A stretch of 64,000 nucleotides of DNA from an uncultured Aquimarina sp. (GTDB lineage: Bacteria; Bacteroidota; Bacteroidia; Flavobacteriales; Flavobacteriaceae): assembly GCA_947499005.1 (NCBI GenBank), contig CANMML010000019.1:1-64000 (forward strand), given 5' to 3'. Below are positions 26,329 through 35,971 of this stretch, piece after piece. The notes beneath the pieces were generated by a model. That model had not been told where the DNA came from, did no database searches, and worked only from the letters and a program-made list of their open reading frames with translations. Within the stretch, counting starts at the first letter, position 1, and every line of letters begins with the position of its first letter. Position numbers and translations under genes: made by a program.

Positions 26329-29300
26329 TTAGTTTGAAACTATCAGTTTAATCACTTTTTGATCTGTACTAGAAATGATATTTATAAAGTACATTCCAGA
26401 AGATAAGTTTGATACGTCGATAGTATTATTAGAAGTGTCTAAAGCAGCAGTAGCAACTAAAGCTCCATTTACGTTAAGTAATTGGTAGGTATATGCCTCA
26501 CCACTTATCAATCCGTTAACGTTAGCTATAGATGAAGCCGGGTTTGGACTAACATTTAAATCTGCTGTAACATTAATTGATTTGGATGCGCTAGCAGGAG
26601 ATAAAGTAACTTTATCTAAATTCCATTGCCATTGATTCGATCCAGAAGCATTAATTCTCACATCATGATTCCCACTACTTAAAGTAAAAGTACCACCATC
26701 AACAGTTCCAAAACTATCCCAAGAACCATTGTTAGGTACATTCGTAGTATCTACGGTAACACCATCAATTACTAATTGAATTTGTGCATTATCCGAAGGC
26801 GTTGAAATTAAATATTCAATGTCAAAAGTTCCTCCTACAGGCACATTAATAGTGTATTCTGCAAAGTCTCCACTATTTACATAATTGATATTCGTAGCAT
26901 TGTCATTAACTCCTAATCCAGGTCCTCCAGCGAATGCATCGTTAAAGGTTCCTCCTGTATTATTAAAGTCTTCTGCCTCTATCACTAGAGTAGAAGGAGT
27001 TCCGCCACCACCGTTGTTACCACCAGCAGCTTCGAAAGACATAAAGTTCAAGTTGATACCATTTTCAATGATTTCAACACGTAATACTTGAGAACCAGCA
27101 CTTAGGTTTACAGAAGTAGTAACTGTTTGGTAAGATTGCCATCCTCCAGTAGTAGGAAGATCAATATTTCCAGTTTTGTCAGTTCCGTCAGAAAGAATGC
27201 GAATGATTCCGTCTTTAGTTCTTGATGCATAACGAATATCAACATCATAGTTACCAGCAGTAGGAACATTCACGGTATATTCTAACCATTCTCCATTACT
27301 AGTCCATCCAATATTAAATCCGCCTTCACTTGCAGGTTGTATATCCACTCCTTCGTTTGTACGATAAGAGTTTCCGTTATTAGAAGCATCCGCATCATTA
27401 TAAGCTACTCCTTGTCCACCATTATCAAAATCTTCAAATTCGATTTGACCAGGTATTACATGATTCGCAAATGGTGTTTGACCACTAGTAACAGGATTTA
27501 CAGTAATGCTTGTAGTATCCGTTCTATTTCCATCAGCAGTAGTTACCGTAATTGTTGCTGTACCAGCAGCAATAGCGCTTACAACACCACTTCCATTAAC
27601 AGTAGCGATATTAGTATTACTAGAGCTAAAAGAAACTGTTTGATTTGTAGCATTAGATGGAGCAACAATTGCAGAAAGATTTTGAGTGTCCCCAATATCT
27701 AAAGTAGCATTCGCAGGAGTTAATGATACTCCAGTTACAGCTACTGTATTATTGTTGTCATCTGTTTTCGTTAAAGTAATCTTATCAAGATTCCATTGCC
27801 ATTGTTCACTTCCTGAAGCCGTTATTCTAACCGTTTTTACACCTGTAGTTAAAGAAATAGTTCCACTACCATCGATAGTTCTGTAATCATCCCAAGAACC
27901 ATTGTTAGGAATATTTGTAGTATCTACCACGATATTATCAATTGTTAATTGAATCTGTGCATTGTCAGAAGGAGTAGAGATCAAGTATTCAATATCATAG
28001 TCTCCAGCGATACCAACATTAATAGTGTAGTCAGCGAAATCACCTGAATTCACAAAGTTAATTGTAGTTCCGTTGTTATTTACACCTAAGCCAGAACCTC
28101 CAGAACTTGCATCATTGAACGTACCACCAGTATTGGTAAATGTTTCTGCTTCAATTACAATAGTTTCTCCAGCAGGATCAGGGTCACCACCACCGCCATT
28201 GTTACCACCAGTAACAGTAACAACTGTAGTATCCGTAAAACTTCCGTCGACTGTAGTACCAGTAATAGTTGCTGTACCAGCTGCAACAGCTGTCACAATC
28301 CCAGAAGAGTTAACAGTAGCTACACTAGCATTATTAGTTGACCAAGAAACAGATTTATTAGTCGCATTACTTGGAGAAATAGTTGCAGATAGTGTGCTTG
28401 TTTGGTTTACATTCAAGCTTAGAGATGCAGGAGTTACATTTACACCTGTAACAGCAATTGGGTCAGGAACGTCAGGAGCTCCAGTAGAACGACCAGGAAC
28501 CTTAGAAAAGTCCCAAGTTATCATGTTAACAATATTTACTTCTCCTACATGTTGGAAATCAACAACGATTGAGTTGTTAGTTTGTATTAAACTTGCGGGT
28601 ACTGGTATTTCTAATACTCCAAACCATTTAGATCTAAATTGTTGACCACCTCTCCAATCGAAAGGAACATCAAGTTCAACACCGTTGAATTCGAATTTGT
28701 TAAGAGATAAGAATCCATTCTCGGTTTGTGGAGCATCGAAAAGCGTTACTGTCATTTTCACAATAGCTTCAGTTTGACTAGGATTACTAGGAACTGTTAC
28801 ATTGTTTACAAAAAACGTATTGTCTCCTCCTTGAATGTTAACACGTTGGTTATTACTTACAGGCTCTCCGAAAAATTTATTTTCAACAGAAGTTTCATCT
28901 ATAACAACTGGGCTTGCGAATGTGTATTTAAGCACCATAGTAGCCTCTGGCTTCAATGTTACAGAAGATGGGATAGAGCTAGTAGTATTATCTGCTAATA
29001 TGATATCCCTTACACCTTCTAAGAATAAATGTTTGATTCGAACACTTGTTGGATTGTTGTTATTGTCTTCGAAAAAGTTTAAAGCTATAGATGTTTCTTC
29101 TTCTACTAAATTGTTTAAAATTAAATAAACATCATTACCATCTACGTAACTATCCACTTGAATATCTGGGTCTGAAGATTTTGTATCGATTCTTGTTCCA
29201 TCAACATCATCCCATAATTCATACCATTTTGTTAATTCACTAAATTCCCATTCACCATCACCATCATCATCACGAAGTGTTTTATAGTGATATACTACTT

Positions 29301-30639
29301 CAGGAATACCATCTCCATTGTTATCAATATCTCTAAATTGAGCTTTCAATAAATGGAAAGGCATAGATAATTCAACATAATCAGGTCTTTCTAAGAACTG
29401 CATCATCATTGCACTAAATGGCTTTAAGTTCTCCCAGTCGTATCTCGTATCATGTGGCATTGGATCCCATGCATTAGCTACGGCACCGTATTCAGAAATG
29501 ATAACAGGTTTTCTATTATTTTCTCCGTATTTGAAAACATCATACCACTCTAACATTTCTAGTGTAGCCTCTACATGTCCTCCAGATCGTCTTTGACCTC
29601 CATTATTTTGGTAGCGTGGCCAGTCATAGAAGTGAACTGCATAAAAATCCATGTTTTCACCAGCTCTATCTATAAATTCTTTCCAAATTACATCCCACTG
29701 ATACCAATCAGTATCTGAAGGTAAGGCAAATAAAGGAGTGTCTACTTGACCTCTAGCATAATCAATTGCTACTTGATCTGCAGCAGTTGTACCATAAAAA
29801 TTAGCTACATAATTTGGATCTCTAAAACGAGAAAAACCATCGCCTCTAAAAAGGTCGTGTAAACCCCATGTCATACCACCAATTTTAGGAGCTCTACTTC
29901 CTAGTTTTTCTCTTACACCTTGAGCTACCAGATTGTGATATTCTATAATATCTTCCCAGCTAGACATCATAAATTGACCTGTGTTTAATTCAAAGTCAGG
30001 TTCATTCATTACCTCCCAATATTCAGGAATTGGAACTCCTTCTTGACTGGCATTATCAACGAAGAAATCTTCCATATACTGCGACACCCATTCTGCGGAT
30101 GTTTCTATATCTCGTGGCATCCAAACAAAACCGTTTTCACGCCCCCAAGAAGACCCACTTAAACCATTATCGAAATAAGATAGAGTAGGGTAGGTAGGGT
30201 GGGCATTTGTACCCATAATTGCACCTTTAGTCTGTTCGCTTTTGAACTGACTTAGACCTCTATCTTGAATTCGTTGATCGTATTCTCCTTTCCAAAAATC
30301 TAGCAATACAGTTAAACTGTCTGGGTCATGATGATTTCTGTTGTTTTCGTCTTCTGGACTAAATTGATGCAAGAAAGATGCAATACCATTATCGCGTCCC
30401 AATTGTACGTCCCATTCGTTGAAAAGGATTTCCGCTTTGTCTACTTCGCCTTCCCAGGCATTTTCGTAAAGACTGGCATGCATTGTAATGTGTCGATCAC
30501 GACCGAAGTCGGATACTCCTCCTACGGAGTGTTTAATGTTTAGGTTGACATCTACATTTGCCGAATTTTGGGCAAAGACGCTAACCAAGGATGATGTTGA
30601 GAGCACAACACCAACACTGAGCACTTTTAATAGTTTCAT
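26329..30639 (-). CDS. Giant T9SS-exported GH86 beta-agarase/porphyranase with Ig-like and CBM6 modules
   Basis: The 1436-residue protein has a signal peptide (1-23) and a GH86 region at about 28-715. The likely acid/base is Glu213 in MNEPD and the nucleophile Glu383 in ISEYGA. Modules follow in this order: Ig-like Big2 (729-810), CBM6 (827-957), Big2 (965-1050), a CBM6 of a different subtype (1060-1205), CBM6 (1217-1347) and a T9SS type A sorting domain (1355-1436). Linkers are rich in Gly/Asn. GH86 enzymes cut agarose or porphyran internally; which substrate applies cannot be told from the sequence. Start choice: the ATG opens the signal peptide. It is the neighbour of a second GH86 gene on the same strand, 776 bases apart. 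Confidence 0.92.
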   Translation of the reverse strand: MKLLKVLSVGVVLSTSSLVSVFAQNSANVDVNLNIKHSVGGVSDFGRDRHITMHASLYENAWEGEVDKAEILFNEWDVQLGRDNGIASFLHQFSPEDENNRNHHDPDSLTVLLDFWKGEYDQRIQDRGLSQFKSEQTKGAIMGTNAHPTYPTLSYFDNGLSGSSWGRENGFVWMPRDIETSAEWVSQYMEDFFVDNASQEGVPIPEYWEVMNEPDFELNTGQFMMSSWEDIIEYHNLVAQGVREKLGSRAPKIGGMTWGLHDLFRGDGFSRFRDPNYVANFYGTTAADQVAIDYARGQVDTPLFALPSDTDWYQWDVIWKEFIDRAGENMDFYAVHFYDWPRYQNNGGQRRSGGHVEATLEMLEWYDVFKYGENNRKPVIISEYGAVANAWDPMPHDTRYDWENLKPFSAMMMQFLERPDYVELSMPFHLLKAQFRDIDNNGDGIPEVVYHYKTLRDDDGDGEWEFSELTKWYELWDDVDGTRIDTKSSDPDIQVDSYVDGNDVYLILNNLVEEETSIALNFFEDNNNNPTSVRIKHLFLEGVRDIILADNTTSSIPSSVTLKPEATMVLKYTFASPVVIDETSVENKFFGEPVSNNQRVNIQGGDNTFFVNNVTVPSNPSQTEAIVKMTVTLFDAPQTENGFLSLNKFEFNGVELDVPFDWRGGQQFRSKWFGVLEIPVPASLIQTNNSIVVDFQHVGEVNIVNMITWDFSKVPGRSTGAPDVPDPIAVTGVNVTPASLSLNVNQTSTLSATISPSNATNKSVSWSTNNASVATVNSSGIVTAVAAGTATITGTTVDGSFTDTTVVTVTGGNNGGGGDPDPAGETIVIEAETFTNTGGTFNDASSGGSGLGVNNNGTTINFVNSGDFADYTINVGIAGDYDIEYLISTPSDNAQIQLTIDNIVVDTTNIPNNGSWDDYRTIDGSGTISLTTGVKTVRITASGSEQWQWNLDKITLTKTDDNNNTVAVTGVSLTPANATLDIGDTQNLSAIVAPSNATNQTVSFSSSNTNIATVNGSGVVSAIAAGTATITVTTADGNRTDTTSITVNPVTSGQTPFANHVIPGQIEFEDFDNGGQGVAYNDADASNNGNSYRTNEGVDIQPASEGGFNIGWTSNGEWLEYTVNVPTAGNYDVDIRYASRTKDGIIRILSDGTDKTGNIDLPTTGGWQSYQTVTTSVNLSAGSQVLRVEIIENGINLNFMSFEAAGGNNGGGGTPSTLVIEAEDFNNTGGTFNDAFAGGPGLGVNDNATNINYVNSGDFAEYTINVPVGGTFDIEYLISTPSDNAQIQLVIDGVTVDTTNVPNNGSWDSFGTVDGGTFTLSSGNHDVRINASGSNQWQWNLDKVTLSPASASKSINVTADLNVSPNPASSIANVNGLISGEAYTYQLLNVNGALVATAALDTSNNTIDVSNLSSGMYFINIISSTDQKVIKLIVSN
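26581..26661. repeat. CBM6-coding DNA repeat, copy in the first GH86 gene
   Basis: This is the partner of 24335-24415. It encodes the end of the third CBM6 module and the start of the sorting-domain junction of the GH86 enzyme. Confidence 0.75.
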
Positions 30640-31272
30640 GTTATTATTGATTAATTGTGGCGCTAAATTACGAGAAGGGTTTAGTGTAATTTGTTAAAAA
30701 AGAGTCTTGTAGGAAATAAAATCGATTGTATTCGACAATTCGCTTAAAAAAATAGTCAAAATACCACGAAAACGTTATAATTGAAAAATTACTGAGGTGT
30801 GTAATTGTTTCATTGTTGTTTATTTGTATTTATTTTTGGGTTAATAGGTTTTAAATCAATGTTTAAAATGCTAAAAAATTAAGAATTGATTGGTTGTGAA
30901 TCTTGTAGGACGAAGCTTTAATAGGATGTGTTTTGAGGTTTATACTCTTGTTTTTCGTTTTTTTAAATAATAATATTTGGTGTAATCGTAATTTTTTAAC
31001 GATAATATCGCAATAAATTTACAATAAGCGAAGTGTGTGTTTTGAATTTATAGATATATTTTTTGAAAGCTTTTCGAAGTAAAAAAGAGTTTGTTTTATG
31101 CAAAATAATTATGAATACGCGTTTTTTTTAATGCGATTTAGATGTGAAAAACAAAAGAATTTAAGACAAATTTCATGTTCTGTTTTCACGTTTAAAAAGT
31201 GATCATTTTCACTTTAAGGCGAATTCATTTAGCATTATGTAAAACTCAATTAAATGGTTCTTTGGTAAAAAA
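30640..31272. other. Upstream region of the first GH86 gene
   Basis: No gene is visible in these 633 bases. The first 60 or so resemble the leader of the second GH86 gene (minus strand TTTTAACAA, TTACAC, then TAATTTAG as a possible -7 box). Further out lies CGAAAACGTT at 30767. The 10-mer TCTTGTAGGA occurs twice, about 200 bases apart, near 30704 and 30901. The rest is AT-rich. Confidence 0.55.
30767..30776. promoter_or_regulatory. Conserved CGAAAACGTT motif upstream of the first GH86 gene
   Basis: The 10-mer sits 128-137 bases upstream of the ATG at 30639. The same 10-mer is found at exactly the same distance before the second GH86 gene. The central ACGT with A/T flanks resembles a LacI-type operator. 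Confidence 0.5.
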
Positions 31273-31389
31273 ACAAGAGACTACCTAAAAGTAAAACTTG
31301 TGTCATATAACATCTCTTTTAGGTAATAAATGAGATGAGATTCTGAACAAAATCAGAATGACAGTTTTTTCTTTTAGATAGTCTCTTGT
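31273..31389 (-). terminator. Composite terminator hairpin after the second GH86 gene
   Basis: ACAAGAGACTACCTAAAAG at 31273-31291 pairs with 31371-31389 over 19 positions with one mismatch. On the minus strand the stem is followed by seven T. Part of the left arm (31282-31291) can pair instead with CTTTTAGGTA at 31316-31325. A smaller hairpin, ATTCTGA/TCAGAAT, lies at 31340-31359. It starts 27 bases beyond the GH86 stop. Confidence 0.7.
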
Positions 31390-31415
31390 GTACTAAATGA
31401 TACTTATAGTCTTAA

Positions 31416-34400
31416 CTATTTTTTGATTATTTTAAATAAATTACTGGATGTATTATTTTCAATTTTAATCAAATAAAGTCCAGTAGGATATTTACCAAGA
31501 TCTAAATTTATTTCATTACTATTTACATTTGATATTTGTTCTAAGACAATACCTTGTAAGTTTAATATAGAAATATTTGAAGCCTTATTTAACTGAGCGC
31601 CTTCAATTACAAGTTCCCCATGAGTTGGATTTGGATAAATAGAGAATTCAGCCACCGAATCGAATTCACCAACAGATAATGTTCCAGAAAGAGTTAAGCT
31701 AAACCAATCTGCATTCCATTGCCAAGTTTCAGTCCCTGTTGATTCAAAGCGAATAGTGTGTGTGCCTTCGTCAATGCTAATTTCTTCAGAACCCATTTGA
31801 GTTGTATAAATTTCCCAATCGGTCGTGCCGCTTACGGTCGTAGTGTTCATTAGGACTCCATCTACATAGGTATTTACTCCTAGGTTATTGGTGTTTGGGG
31901 AAGCAATATGATACTTAATCGTATATATTCCATCACTAGGAATATCTACAGTATAATCTGCCCAATCTCCAGAAGTATTGTTATTAAATCCGGTGCTACT
32001 TCGTATAACACCATCTGTAGAACCACCTGTATTAATGAATGTTTCGGCTTCTATTACTATAGATGTAGTAACAATTACCTCGCAAGTAGCAGATATACTT
32101 GGGTCAACAGCAGACGTGGCTGTAACAGTTGCTATTCCTTCACTAGCTCCAGCAGTTATATTTCCATTAGGATCTATACTAACAACACTATTATTTACCG
32201 CCCAATTGATATCAGTATCTGTCGTAAATGTTGGGACTAGAGTAATGGGTAACAATGTGCTGGTTCCTGGGAAAATATTTATAGTTGCAGGAATTTCTAT
32301 CGATTCTATAGGGATAGACACAATTTCAGCTTGTACTGTAATAGTTACTTCATCAAAAATTGTATTTATATCATTAGAAGTAGCTCTAATGGTAGTTTCT
32401 CCTTCCGAGACTCCTGTGACAACCCCAGTAGTTGCATTTACAGTAGCAATTTCAGGATTACTAGAGCTCCATGTAATACTTGTATCAAATGCATCTGCAG
32501 GAAGAATAGAAGCTGTACGTGTTATGTTTGCTCCAACTTGTACCGAAGGTAATCCTTCATCTATAGCAACAGATGAAATACGGATATGATCTATAATTTC
32601 GATGGTTTTAGTTGCTACATCCAAAACAGTATCCCCGTCTTTTAATGTTAATTGAATTATATAGTCGGTGTCAGGGGTAGGAGTGTCTGTAAGGTTGTAC
32701 GATACCTCTACAGTTTCGTTTCCTAGAGCATTCGCAGCTTCAGTTCCAGTTCCTATTACTAATCCGTCTTTTATCAATGCTACTTCTACAGTTCGTTCAC
32801 CCATTGCTATAATAGGTACACTAAATGTTCCCGTAGTAAATGGGCGTAAGAAATCAGGTAAATCTCTAGTGAATACACTTTCGTCTCCTGCAATACGAAC
32901 ATCAATTACTATTTCATCAGAAATATTTGTTCCTTGAACTTTTGCGGTAATCGTAGCTGATCCTCCAATTACTTTACCGATTACTTTTCCCGATGGAAGT
33001 ACAGAGGCAACACCTTCATCGCTTGAAGTCCATTCAATCGATGGTGCATTTTCCGTTTCGGGAGTAAGTTGTAGTGTTAGAGGGGTGTTTACATATTGAT
33101 CTACTGTAATCTGAGAGCCTTCTAAAATTTCTATAGAGGTAATGTCTGTAATTTCAAAAGGAATTGCTGTAATGGTTTTTGCAGCAAAAATGCTAGAAGA
33201 TTCCTGACTTGTCGCTGTAATAATAGCTACTCCTGAATCTGCTACTGCAGTTACAACACCATTTTCATCTACTGTAGCTACGCTAGTGTCAGAAGAAGTC
33301 CAATTTAATCCTTTGTTTGTAGCATTTGATGGAGTGAAAGTCGGAACAATTCCTAAGTTATTGCCATTCATTAATGATTCAGAATCACTTCCTAAAGAGA
33401 GGTCAGTTAAGGCTATAGAAGAATTGTCTGTTCTTCCAGGATCTTGATCCATATCCCAAACCTGAAGCATTACAGTAGTAAAGTCGGCGTTTTGTTGACG
33501 TTGGAAGTAAATAGTGTTATCTCCATCGTTAAGGTATTCTATTGGAACATCGATTTCGAGTACTCCAAACCAACCTCCACCATATACGCTAGCTACTTTT
33601 CCTCTAGGGTTTAGTAACATAGGGCTTTCAGTAACGACCTCGTTTCCGTTTACTCGTAATGATACAACTTTAATGCTTTTGTTATCCCCAGCATCAGTTG
33701 GGTTATAGAAAAAACCACCTACTCTAACCATAGCTTCCCCTTTTGCAGGTTTCACTACGTTTTTTACTGTAGTCGTAAAATTAGCATTACCGACTAAACG
33801 ACATAATTGAGTCCCTCTAGAGTTTTTTGCATTGGTAAGAGGCTCAGACATATACTTTGTCTCTTTTGATTCTTTATCTATTGTCACAGGGTTAGCATAA
33901 GTATAATCTAGAACAATTGTAGAGTTAGGCTTCAACGTTACTTGTGAAGGAGCTGTTTCAAGGTTGACAACAGATAAATCTGGTTCTCCTTGAGTTCCTA
34001 AGTCGGGGTTAAAGAATAAATGACGCATTTCTACATTACTAACTGTGTTTGCAGTAGCAGCGTTGAATGTATTCAAGTTGATTGTTTCTACTTGATTATC
34101 GGCATTATTTAAAATAACATATACATGATTTCCATTAGCATAAGCATCTACTTGAATATCTAGATTGCTAGCCTTCGTATCAATACGAGTACCATCTACA
34201 TCTTTCCAAAGTTCGTAATAGTATATTAAAGCACTCCAATCCCAACCGCCAGAAGGTTCATTGATTACCCATGGATCAGTACTACCAGTCCAATTCCCTA
34301 TAGGATCAAATAAAGTAGCACCATCATAACGTTCTACACTTCCATCGTTATGAGGTATGGCTCCCCATACTGCTTTTGTTGGAGCAAAAGGCATACTCAT

Positions 34401-35639
34401 GACTACATGAGAAGGGCGCTCCAAAAATTCCATAAACATTTGGTTAAAAGGCTTTATGAATTCCCAATCTCTTCTTCTATCCGGTAAAGAGAGTATATAG
34501 TCTCTATTAACGGCTCCAAATTCAGACAGAACAATATCTTTCTTTTTCCCAAATTTGAAATTGTCATACCACTCTAGCTGATCTAGCATAGCTTCTGTAT
34601 GTCCTCCAGATCTAATAGTAGCTTGTTGTTCATTTGCTGCCGGCCAGTCATATATGTGAACTCCATAGAAATCCATGTCTTCACCTGCATGATCAATAAA
34701 ACCTTGCCATAGGTAATCCCATTGCCACCAGTTATCGGTGCGACGATCCCATGCATTAGGCCAACCATCTATTCCACTTAGCATATTGTCATATAATGCT
34801 CTAGCTTCTTCACTAGAGTGCTCGTACCAAAAAGCACCGTCCCATCTAGTAGGTATTCCGTCTGGTTTATAAAAATCATGTTGCCCTTGGGTCATACCAC
34901 CTATTAAAGGTGCTTTGTCTCCTAATCTATCTTTTACAGCTTGTGCAACTAATTTGTGATACTCCCAATTTTTTTCAAGACTCGAAACAATCATTCCAAA
35001 TTGAGGATTCATGAAATTCATATCAGGCTCATTATAACATTCCCAATATTTAGGAAGTTGAAAACCTAGGTCTCCTGGATTTTTTGCAAAATAATGATCT
35101 AAATACAGCGATACCCATTCTGCTGCTGCGTCTACATCTTTAACAAACCATCCGCCTTTTCCTTTTCCAAAACCTTCAAACCATGAAAGATTAGCATACA
35201 TTGGACTAAAATCATTGATCCCCATGATCATGTTTTCAGTTTTGCTTTGGTATTGTTTACGGGCAATAAATAGATCCGACGATTCCCATTGTTTTAAACC
35301 ATTACTATGTTCAATCATTTGGGCTTCGTGTGGCCAACTCGGTCTATCGGGATCTTCTTCTACGCCTTGCATTTTCCAAGTTGCCGAACCAGTTTCTCTT
35401 CCGAAATAGATTCCTAAGTCATTGATAAGGTAATCTAACTTGTCTTCTTCTCCATCCCAATCTGTTTCATGGGGAGTGGCGTGAATTGTCATATGTCTTT
35501 CTCGACCAAAATCTGATACACCTTCCACCGAATGTTTGATGTTGAGGTTGATGTCTACGTTAGTTGTTTGCGCCCAAAGCGAGGCAGTTGTTAGATACAT
35601 GAGCAGTATCAGCAACTTTTGAATTTTGATTAGTTTCAT
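31416..35639 (-). CDS. Second giant T9SS-exported GH86 enzyme, with an Ig-like stalk and one CBM6
   Basis: The 1407-residue protein has a signal peptide (1-23, LWAQ) and a GH86 region at about 26-735. The likely acid/base is Glu204 in YNEPD and the nucleophile Glu373 in LSEFGA. Then come Ig-like domains: Big2-type at about 742-827, 828-917, 1018-1104 and 1105-1191, with a different beta-sandwich at 918-1017. A CBM6 at 1193-1318 and a T9SS sorting domain at about 1330-1407 end the chain. The first 50 residues closely match the neighbouring GH86 (NLNIKHSVEGVSDFGR), but the modules differ, so the two are old paralogues that now have different architectures. It probably degrades agarose or porphyran at the cell surface. 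Confidence 0.91.
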   Translation of the reverse strand: MKLIKIQKLLILLMYLTTASLWAQTTNVDINLNIKHSVEGVSDFGRERHMTIHATPHETDWDGEEDKLDYLINDLGIYFGRETGSATWKMQGVEEDPDRPSWPHEAQMIEHSNGLKQWESSDLFIARKQYQSKTENMIMGINDFSPMYANLSWFEGFGKGKGGWFVKDVDAAAEWVSLYLDHYFAKNPGDLGFQLPKYWECYNEPDMNFMNPQFGMIVSSLEKNWEYHKLVAQAVKDRLGDKAPLIGGMTQGQHDFYKPDGIPTRWDGAFWYEHSSEEARALYDNMLSGIDGWPNAWDRRTDNWWQWDYLWQGFIDHAGEDMDFYGVHIYDWPAANEQQATIRSGGHTEAMLDQLEWYDNFKFGKKKDIVLSEFGAVNRDYILSLPDRRRDWEFIKPFNQMFMEFLERPSHVVMSMPFAPTKAVWGAIPHNDGSVERYDGATLFDPIGNWTGSTDPWVINEPSGGWDWSALIYYYELWKDVDGTRIDTKASNLDIQVDAYANGNHVYVILNNADNQVETINLNTFNAATANTVSNVEMRHLFFNPDLGTQGEPDLSVVNLETAPSQVTLKPNSTIVLDYTYANPVTIDKESKETKYMSEPLTNAKNSRGTQLCRLVGNANFTTTVKNVVKPAKGEAMVRVGGFFYNPTDAGDNKSIKVVSLRVNGNEVVTESPMLLNPRGKVASVYGGGWFGVLEIDVPIEYLNDGDNTIYFQRQQNADFTTVMLQVWDMDQDPGRTDNSSIALTDLSLGSDSESLMNGNNLGIVPTFTPSNATNKGLNWTSSDTSVATVDENGVVTAVADSGVAIITATSQESSSIFAAKTITAIPFEITDITSIEILEGSQITVDQYVNTPLTLQLTPETENAPSIEWTSSDEGVASVLPSGKVIGKVIGGSATITAKVQGTNISDEIVIDVRIAGDESVFTRDLPDFLRPFTTGTFSVPIIAMGERTVEVALIKDGLVIGTGTEAANALGNETVEVSYNLTDTPTPDTDYIIQLTLKDGDTVLDVATKTIEIIDHIRISSVAIDEGLPSVQVGANITRTASILPADAFDTSITWSSSNPEIATVNATTGVVTGVSEGETTIRATSNDINTIFDEVTITVQAEIVSIPIESIEIPATINIFPGTSTLLPITLVPTFTTDTDINWAVNNSVVSIDPNGNITAGASEGIATVTATSAVDPSISATCEVIVTTSIVIEAETFINTGGSTDGVIRSSTGFNNNTSGDWADYTVDIPSDGIYTIKYHIASPNTNNLGVNTYVDGVLMNTTTVSGTTDWEIYTTQMGSEEISIDEGTHTIRFESTGTETWQWNADWFSLTLSGTLSVGEFDSVAEFSIYPNPTHGELVIEGAQLNKASNISILNLQGIVLEQISNVNSNEINLDLGKYPTGLYLIKIENNTSSNLFKIIKK

Positions 35640-35971
35640 CTTATTTTGTTGATTTATAAGCGACTAAAATAGAATAACCAAAGGTGTAAAATTGTTAAAA
35701 TTTAAGTTTTTAGATTTATGACACGAAAACAACGCTAAGAGGTTTGTTTTTGTCGTTAAAAAGCATCGAAAACGTTTGAAGTAGGTTTTATATGTGTCAA
35801 TTCAGCGAGTAAATAGTGTCTTTTGAAGTGATTTGGTCGTGTTTTTCGCTATGTTAAATGTTTTTGACCTAGCTAAAGGTATTAATGTCGCAAGTGAATA
35901 ACGATTTAATGTAAAATAGTACTAAAATGGGGAGTATGTTTTCGAAGGAGCGAAGTCAATAAATAAGGATA
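35640..35971. other. Upstream region of the second GH86 gene
   Basis: No gene is visible. The minus strand near the start carries TTTTAACAA, TTTTACAC and TATTTTAG in the same order as the first GH86 gene. CGAAAACGTT lies at 35767. I see nothing else that I can assign. Confidence 0.5.
35767..35776. promoter_or_regulatory. Conserved CGAAAACGTT motif upstream of the second GH86 gene
   Basis: The motif is 128-137 bases upstream of the ATG at 35639, identical in sequence and distance to the site before the first GH86 gene. With its flank it reads GAAAACGTTTGA, close to a CG-centred palindrome. Confidence 0.5.

Noticed and set aside
28073..28645. Long plus-strand open frame (190 codons) inside the first GH86 gene
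   Set aside because: It is antisense to well-conserved GH86 and Ig-like coding sequence; its Val/Pro/Thr-rich composition mirrors the reverse strand and it has no recognisable domain.
31978..32589. 203-codon plus-strand frame inside the second GH86 gene
   Set aside because: It is a shadow of the Ig-like domains, with no start signal or domain of its own.
20477..35639. The agar locus considered as a full polysaccharide utilisation locus
   Set aside because: It has no SusC/SusD pair, no sulfatase, no GH117 or GH50 and no dedicated hybrid sensor in the window, so only the secreted depolymerases are supported.
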